NCBI RefSeq assembly: GCF_036370855.1
Contig: NC_088098.1
Span: 143,798,721-143,862,720 of the forward strand
DNA length: 64,000 nt
Source of the DNA: Dromaius novaehollandiae
Lineage: Eukaryota; Chordata; Aves; Casuariiformes; Dromaiidae
Reading direction: 5' to 3'
The stretch's first letter is position 1, and each line of letters opens with the position of its first letter. Positions 24,701 through 33,700 of the stretch are shown one piece after another. The position numbers and the translations under genes were made by a program. The notes beneath the pieces were generated by a model that saw only the letters and a program-made list of their open reading frames with translations, was not told the DNA's origin and ran no database searches.

Positions 24701-27700
24701 AGTTGTGTGATCTCTTGAGCTATGACTTCAGAAGTTGCATGCTATTTTTGCTCATCTCAGTATTCAATAAAACACTTTATACAGCTATAAAGTGATTAAG
24801 GTGATACATTGGTAGCTCCTCTCCATCAAAGAAGTTACTGAAGAATGTCAGCAATCACCAAGGAAAGAAGCCAGCCAGCAGCTTGTTTGTCTGCACTCCT
24901 ACTAGCTTACATACTGCATTTCTAGTAGCTTCTTGCAGAAAGGTTAGGAAAGTCTTCACTAAATGGAAGAAGATGTTAAATTTTAGCACAAGGAAGAATT
25001 AAGCAGCCAAGACTCGCGATCTAGCAGCCAGTCTCAACAGTTAAAGAGTGGTAAATAATCCTCATTCTAATCAAGAAAAAGAATTAAAATTATAACTTAC
25101 GATGAACAAGTCTCCAAACCAGATCTTAACCTTCCATTTAGAAATTCTTTCTTTAAAACAAAGTTTAGTTGAAATATACATTTTTTCACATGTAGTGTGG
25201 ACAGAACTATGGCAAAAATAGTCATATTTTTACAGCAGTACATTGTACAAATGATGGCTCCACAGTAAGTGGGACTGGTTTATGTATGCTGGTACTTGTA
25301 AGCTGATGCTTCATTTCACAGCCTGTTTCTCTTTTACCTTCCTCAGAACTTCTACCAGTTCAACACAGTTTGCATACTAATAGCAAATTCCAAACAAAAT
25401 CTGTAATCTAGTCAGAAATGTTAACTGAACAGCAAGATTGACTTTGTTTTTCTAGACTCCATTTCATTATGGCTCTCTCGGCTATGGCTAAAAAGATTTT
25501 TCAAGTAATCTGCACACTCAGAAATACCTGCCAGAGTTTTTGCTGGAAGACAGAGGAGAAACATTTCATGTTTTAGAATTAGAGTTTTGGGGGGAGGAAA
25601 GAGGAAACCAAACCACTTAAATTAGTCATTGCAAAAAATGACTCAGCCCATAATTTCATCTACCTCTCCAAAAGTGAATCAGTTCTGGCACCAGTCAGTT
25701 CATTTTACAACAAAACCTATTATTTGTGCTCAAACTTCATCTTCAAATACTAAAGTGTTTCAACGGCACCAGTGATATTTTTCTTCACGCAAAAAATTAT
25801 TATTAAGGAGTTAGTCTACATTGATTAGCATTAACTGACAACTCAGAGAGATGGCCCTTAGTGCAATTTGTATTCTGCTGCGCCATACCAGCATTTGTTT
25901 GGAAATGCACAGGACTAGCATCAGCCACAAGATGTGTAATGTGACAACACCCTACTTCCCTACATGAAGGGGAACATTGGAAGAAAAGGCTCATTTCTCT
26001 ACTTCAACTAGTATTGTAACGTGTACACAGAATCAGCACTTAAAATTTCTGAAGGACACCATATACACAGGGATACTGCATGCACACAGCCAATGTGCTA
26101 GTTTTAGTTACCCAAAACAGGCAGATAAACGAAACAAACTAGTTACAATCCAGCTAAGTGGCAACCACAGATGTATAGCAGGTCACAGACCTGGCATATG
26201 GTCTTCATCAGATGTAGATTCCCCCCTTTCCCCCTTAAAAAAATGCTTGATTGTTACTTTCCATCCTTCATTGTTATTTGAGGAACAAGATGCATCTTTT
26301 CTTCTGTACTAAGACCACAATCTTGAGATACAGTGGGTCTGATGTGTTCATCTGTTTAATAAAACATATGGAATGCACTCACACTGAAGCCTTCAGGATT
26401 TCTAGTTCAAGTGCACCTTCAAGAAAGTACTTCCATTCTGCTATATTTAGACAAAAACATTTATCAAGAACTCTCAATGTCCACTCTGTGTGTAAAATAG
26501 TTTCACATCTCCACTCTGTTTCTATATTTTTAACACAAATTAGATTTTATATTCTGGTGTTATCGCTTGCAGGTAGCCATTACATACACTAGACTTCAGC
26601 TTACACTGTAAATTTACTCATTTTGTAGAACAACACAGGAAAGCAATGGGACTGGATAGAAGAAGTGTCCCTAGGACAGGTGACAGTTGCATGCTGAAGA
26701 CTGAAAGCCATGCCTGGGGATAGGACTGGCAGTGGAGAAAGTGACAAGGATGTAGTAGCAACATTTGAGGGGAGGGAGTGGAAGAAGTCAGGAAAGGGGA
26801 GGAAGAAGGAGACAGAATCAGAAAGGTTTGCCTGCAAAGAAGTTGTCAGCACACTACAGCCACAAGTTTCACAATCACAGCCCTTGACTAAAGTTTTGGG
26901 GACAAAAAGTCACCACATCTCTGCTTAATATGCACAATAAAAGAGCTGGCCCTTCTGGAAGGCAAAAGGACCAAAAAGAAAAGCTGGAAGTTTTTGTAAA
27001 AAGGGGGGCAGAGAGTTATAAATCAGACTGCAAAGCTGCTGGGGAAGACACAAACATGGCCAGCTCTGATCCAAAGATGTCATGTCTGCATGACTACTTG
27101 AAACACTTGGGGAGGGTGAGGGCAGGGAAGAGTTGCTGAAATATGTAACGAATTTGGGATGCAATCACAAAATGATTAGCCTCAAGAATGTGTTGAGAAG
27201 CAATGAAGCAGGCAGAAATTTCTGAGAGAACGCAAACAGGCATGTATAGCTGGAGGTAAGGGAAGAAACATAAGACTGAAAGATAAAGATAGAATATAGA
27301 AAAAGACAACCCTACACAAAAGGTTTTTATATAGGCTTCCCTAAACTCTTCCTCCAAACCTTATCATGATACTTCTCATTTTCAGTTTTAATGAGGACTT
27401 AAGTGCTCCCACAGCTGTTTTGTCCAACAATAGCATCAGGTCTAATAAAAACTGTATCTCAGCCAATACCCTTTGCCTCACTTATTTTTAACACACCACA
27501 TCACTCCACTACTGTCACCACCATCCCCTCCCCTCTTTACACACGATCAGTATTTTATTCCAAATCATAGGGTGGTGATTTGCCATAGGTGATGGTAAAA
27601 TGGAAATTTAAATACTGCAACTTCATTTTTTTCCAGATACAAAAGGTTCAGAGTATAGTATTTTTGTAGTAGACATCTTTAATCTAGTGACGCTACCAAT

Positions 27701-30700
27701 ATTGCAGAATACGATCAGACTTGCAGAATTTGCTCTCATGGAAATACCAGAGTTGAACAAATTTCTCACTTCCTTATTTTTCCTTTAAAATACTGGATTT
27801 CTTCACAAACAGAAAAGATGCAATCAACATTTTGTGTGGTTAAGCAAAAGAGATTTAGCATACAATTTTACAGTTAAAATCTGAGAAGATTGAGTTTTAT
27901 CCATGAAAGCTATAGGAGTTCAATCAAAGCAGAACTTCTGTTCTATGAAAAGATTAATTTGCAGTGCCAATACATAACATTTAGCTGACCAAACAACAAC
28001 TGGGATTATCAAAAAAATATATAATGTTCATTTTTACCTTGACTAAAACTCTTTGGCTCAAAGTCAGATCAGTCTTGAAGGTGTTTTACACACACCCCTT
28101 CTGAATACCATTTCTTGAGAAAAATTTCTAAGAATCAAGAGATACAACAGGAGTCTTACATGACTCGAGCTATAAGAAAGGTAGACTTGAATTAACATCT
28201 ACAGTTAATTCAGTTACTTGACTCAATAGCTTTTCCTTTTAAAAGTAAAGGGTGCTATATCTTTAATGTTTATAGTATATGTTCACAGATGACGGAAATC
28301 TGCATGAAGAAAACAAAAACAAGATTTGTTATACAGCCAGTATTTTCTGATGAGACCTGACTTAAATTTAAATTAGTTTTCTTTTTAAGTGCACTTTAAA
28401 TGGTCTTTTCCCCAGACATGCTAAAATGATTTCTGCATTTGAGATATGAACTACATATTTTAAAGGAACAACTGCATATTTGCAAAAACCATTATAAACA
28501 GACAGTTACACCACAAAAAACTAGGTTCTTGGGAGCGTCACGGGAATCTGTCGTAGGACTTTTTGGAATTCTTTGTGGAAAATCTTCTAGATGCTATTTT
28601 TCCAGGCTATCCAGTAACACCAAACACAGAGAATAAAACAGCTTAAAAGAAGTTTGTGCACTGCGGTAACTTTATTTTCAACACCTGAAAAACGGACTTG
28701 CAGGCAGCAAGTAGGGAAGTCTTTCCTAGCCTGGAGCTTGCATGCATATAGAAAAAGCAATTTTTTTTTAATGAAAAAAGCAAACTAAAAGCCATCCTTA
28801 TAATACCAAGGAACCTTCCAAACACTCAACTTTTGCAGTATTACCCCCAAGCCTATGTATCAATGCTGATGCTGCCGATGACTGCTTTTCTAGGGTAACA
28901 CAGAGACCTCAAACAAGACACCTGCCTACCAGGCAAACCATAAGATACAGTGGTCGAAATGCTATTTCACTGTATGGGGCTCAGCTGGGCTGCAGGGGCC
29001 ACGGCTGTGGCAGGCGGCCATGAGCCGCCCGATGCTGGTCATAGCTGGTTCCAGCCAGCTCCGAGGCTGGCGCAGCTGCCCCAGCGCCTGGGGATGATGA
29101 CGCCCCCCCGAGGGAGGGACTATGGCTGGGCTGGGGACACCCCAAGGCCGAGGGGACCCACACTGGGGTGGGGACGACACTGAGAAGCGAGAAGGAACCA
29201 GGAAAAAACAGTAAGCAGCACGGAGGAGCCGCAGCAAGGAGCCGTTACACATCAGCCTCCACCTCCTGCTGCCTCCCCCAAGGGACCGGGCGAAAATGAG
29301 GGCACATGAGCCCCAGGAGGGGAAGACTGAGCATTTATCTTAAGCAGAGCCTGGGGAAGGGGGAGGAAAGGTGTTCACTTAGGTGTTTGCTCCGTTTGGT
29401 CTTTTTCTCAATACCCAAATCAACAAGGAGAAGTTTGCGTTAGCTGGCAGTAAGATACATTACGTAGAAGTTCCCTGAGCAGAGACCGTTTTGCCCACAG
29501 TGGGAGCCAGTGGGGAACGCGGGCAGCAGCCGCGGCCGGGGATGAAACAGCGGTGGTGGCTGCGAAACGCGGCAGAGCTGTGCTGGTGGTGCTGGGAGGC
29601 TGCAGTGGCTGCTGCGGTGGCGGTGGGGAGCCTGTAGTGTGGGGGAGGTGTGAACAGCCTGTAAACAGGGGAGAGATGAAGGGGCCCAGCGAGCCCTTGC
29701 TGGATGCGAAGGCGATGGGGAATAACAGGGATGGGTCCTGCTCCAGCCCCAGGGCTGTCTTGCTGTACAGGATCCAAGAACAGCAGCAGCCCAGGGGGCT
29801 GCCAAGGGGCTGTGACCCCACAGGGAGTGGGCGATGCTGTGCTGGGGCTCACCATGTGCTTGCTCTGGGTGCTGGGAGGGAGGCCGGGACCCCTCAGGAG
29901 AGCTGGGGGGTCAGCAGGCAGTCTGTGGGAGCAACAGGCTGCAGAAAGAGGCGTTAAGCAGTGCTCAGCACCAAAGGGAGGCCAGAGCCTTGGGCAGAGG
30001 CGAGCAGCCAGGAGCAGCGCTGAACCAGCTACGCAGTGCGTCAGGCTGCTGCAGGAGCAGCCAGGGGGCTAGAAATGACCACCCAGAGGGGCACCTCAAC
30101 CACCCCAGTCGTGGAAATTCAGGACTTGGGCAGATTAACCAGCTATAGTGGTTAAACAGACCTGCAAAGATGGGAGCGCTACTTCCCAGTAGGTAAACAC
30201 CCAGTGAAATTAAAGAAATGGGGGACACTTAGAGCTGGTACCCCCACATTGGCTGTGGCAGTGCTGGGAAGGTGGAGCAAATAGGGTACAGCTTTTGACT
30301 CAGATGATCTGAGCTCTGGGGAGTTTGGAGTCTGTGCTGCTTGTGAACGCTGCCCTATGCAAAGAAGGAGGGCTTTGGGATGTGCTAATGGATGGATATG
30401 CTGAGCAGTGGCCTGCTCCTGCTGATCCCACAAACAAGATACCTGTGTGGGAAGGACTGGGAAGAAGGGGGTAACCGACTGCAGTTGCTTGGGCTGCCGG
30501 AGTGTGTTTACAAGCAAAGGGGTGGGACCCTCAAAAAGTGATCATTGATGCTAAGGCCTGAAAACTCTCATGGCAGGCAAAATTACTAACACCCTTCTGG
30601 TACTTCCTGATTACCTGGTGGAACACCTTGTTGATCAAGGAGCAACCTGTATGTGCCATACTGGAGGGAGCATGCCATAAGATTGGCAGGAAGGCCAGGG

Positions 30701-33700
30701 ATAATATTGAGAATCCAGTAGTATCATAAACATGTTGAAAAATGTCAGGAAAAAATGGATATTCAGCATATTCTTGTCCTACGTACTAGGACTTAGGATT
30801 GTGAATGAAAAAGGAGAGGATATGACAGAGTAGAATGGAAAGCCATAATACAAGCAAACAGGCAATGTAAGATCTGTGGAATAATACAACACACTAGAAA
30901 GTACGGATGATGAAATAGTATGTGTGATGGGAGAAATGGGTATTTGGAGAAGCCTGGTAAATAGATAGGGCCCCTTTCCCTCTGGCAATACTGGCAAGTG
31001 CTATGTTCTCACACAGGCAGAGCTATCACTGGGGTGGCTACAAGCTTTCCTCTCTTGGAAAGCAAATGCAAGTAGCACCCTAGAAGGAAAATATATCTGC
31101 TGGCACCACAGAATGCAGCTTAGGCTAGAATCAGATAACAGGAGTCATTTCAGAAAAACTGTCCAAGAATGGACAGAAGATCATGGAGGACAGTGGGTGT
31201 ATCATATACCCTATCATCCCCCAGCACCTGGAAAGGTAATAAAGCCTGGAACCTGTCATAGCAACCCTGCAGAAAAACATATAGTGATAGAGTACCAGTG
31301 AACCCTGGGGACACTTGGATGGAGAAGCAAGTTCGTGTCTCTTCCCTCTCCAACAGTTGAAATCCCTAAGGAAGGGGTCCTTATACCTCAAAGAGTAGTG
31401 TTGACTTACTGGGTGGCCTTTGAAAAGGGAATACTGAAATGCACCCTGTTACATGTGATAAATCAAATAATCTCATTTTACTTCATAAACTACATGTTAT
31501 GTGGTTTGTAGACATGAGGCCTGAAGTTTGTAGTAAGTGTTCAAGTTACTATGATGTTAACCCCATCTAGATCGCAGAGACACAGTTTGTGATGGGTGTA
31601 TGTTCACAGGGTGATGTTAAACCCTGTAATTGTTTCCCAGAGGCAAGGGTACCTACACATTTTTACTGCCTTAATACCCCCTTCCTTCCTGCAGAGGAGA
31701 CAACAGGGAAAGTTTGCAAAGAATGTTAAGACTGGGATGATGTTAAAAGTAGGGTTTATAAGGGACTTATATCCAGTCCAGTTTTTAAATATATGTTTTG
31801 CAGAGGTGAGGAGTGGGATGCGTTAGGCATAAATGACAAGAGTTTCAGTAGCAGTGGGCTGCAGTGGTGACCTGTGTGGGAGGAGGCCATGGACTTGCCC
31901 TGTGTCAGCCGCAGCCAGATTCAGCCAGCTCTGAAAACAATGTAAACAACCTGTCGCCCACCAAAACTTCAGCCAGTCAGAGAAGCACACAGAGTACCCC
32001 ACTCAAAACATATTTAAGAAGGAGCAGCAGCCATTGGGGGCAGGAGACAAGCAAGGAGACAGTTTGGTAGGCACAGAGAGAAAGAGAGAGAGACTGCTGA
32101 GGAGACATGTGGCTGGAGATGCTTTCTCAGAAGGAGAGACTCCATGCCAGAGAGGACACCCTTGAGGGACTGCAGCCCACGGGCAACCTGTGATGGCGCA
32201 GGGACACTGAGAAGCAAGGAGCAGCACAAGGAAACCAGTAAAAAGCACAGAAGAGCAGCAGAAAGAAACCATTACACACGAACCCCAACCTCTCACACTG
32301 CCTGTCACCTCACTGTAGAAATTGGGACACACTTGAGTGTAACCAGCAGCAAAAATCAAGGAAGTGAGGCTAAGAAGAGGAGGAAGATATGTGTTTGGCT
32401 TAAGCTGAGCCTGGGGAAGGAGAAGGAAAGGTGTTTACTTCTGAGTGTCTGTTTCATCATTTATGTTTTCTCAATATCTGAATCAGGGAATAGATAGCTG
32501 TGTTAACTGGCAGTAAGTCCAATTAGAAGTTCCCCAAGTCAAGACTGTTTTTCTTGTGACATTCTCTCCACGCACTTCTGCTAGACTCTGAAGAGTAGGT
32601 TCCTGTGCCAGGGCATGGAAAAGCAGTATGACTAAGAAGAAGGTGCTTGCCCCTGTCAAGATGACCTTAACTAATACAGATTACTGTTATTGCAGCATTT
32701 CGCTAACACAATTGTCACCTGATAAAATACAAATTTACTGCAGTGAGAGGTTCAGGAAAGCCAAGAGTTAAAACAATCCTTTGGTGCAGGCAAACCTATC
32801 ACACACACCACAGTAACATCAGGAAAACACTGAAATTGGTTTTGGCTGGACAGCCGCCAGGCTTGGGCTAGGCTAAGTCATGCTTAACTCTTGCCAAGTT
32901 AAATCATTGCAACTACAGAAAGCTATAGCAGTTTGTTGCAGTGATGTCATTTTGATCTAGCAGGGCAGTGGCCATTTTATATGAATAACACCACATATAA
33001 AATCCCGACCATTTCAAACTAGAGGAAACAGAGGCATGAAACACCATGTGCTGCATTTTTCAAGTTCATGCTGCCAAATATGTGCACTAGCACCACTATA
33101 AAAATGTTTAATTAAAGAAAGCTATTTCTTTTTTTTTTAAATCAGATTTAAAAGGCAACCAATGCCACAACCTGCAAAGCAGAGGTCGGTCTCCAGGAGT
33201 CCCTGTTCTACCTCCCTATTCCAGCTAAAATCTCTAACTCCTAGATTACAGACAGGCTCCTTTAACCACCTCTCATCTAACTAGTAACTTTTCTCAGTAC
33301 TGACTTGCCTCAACAAGAAATTAGTGGCATGGGTGTTTCTTTCCCTCTACTCATAGCCATGTAGTTACATCATTTTTAGGAAGCAGGGATCTCCACCTTT
33401 AATTCACCTTAGGCTACAGATCTTACAACACAGAAACCTCAGCTCCCAGGCAAGTATTTTGCTTACTTCCTATTATTCAATGGCACAACTATTTCTCGTG
33501 GAAACTATGTTTCAACCAACAAGCTCTATTCAATGCTTGCAGAGCATACTTAAAGTGTGTACCCTTGAACCCAGACCCTAGATGTGCAGTAAACAGACAG
33601 TTTTTTGTGCCTTTCTGCAGTACAGAAGGGAAACTTTGAGCTTTGTGTCTATGTGCAAGCTCTCGCCATTTTTTGCTGCTCATCAGTGGATTTTTTTTTC

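Larger units (their letters stand above)
28951..32561 (+). mobile_element. Degraded endogenous retrovirus in CD99 intron 1
   Basis: Two related direct repeats (28951-29499 and 31819-32561) flank about 2.3 kb of internal sequence with a pol remnant. The element is in plus orientation, antisense to CD99. The internal part is far shorter than a complete provirus and is interrupted by stops, so it is an old defective copy. The integrase-like end of pol followed closely by the 3' LTR, with no visible envelope gene, suggests an ERVL-like element. No convincing target duplication was found, and the LTR boundaries are approximate. Confidence 0.8.

Noticed and set aside
29420-30228. Overlapping minus- and plus-strand ORFs of 87-134 codons
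   Set aside because: They lie in the GC-rich end of the defective retrovirus. Several frames are open at once and show no domain, so composition explains them.
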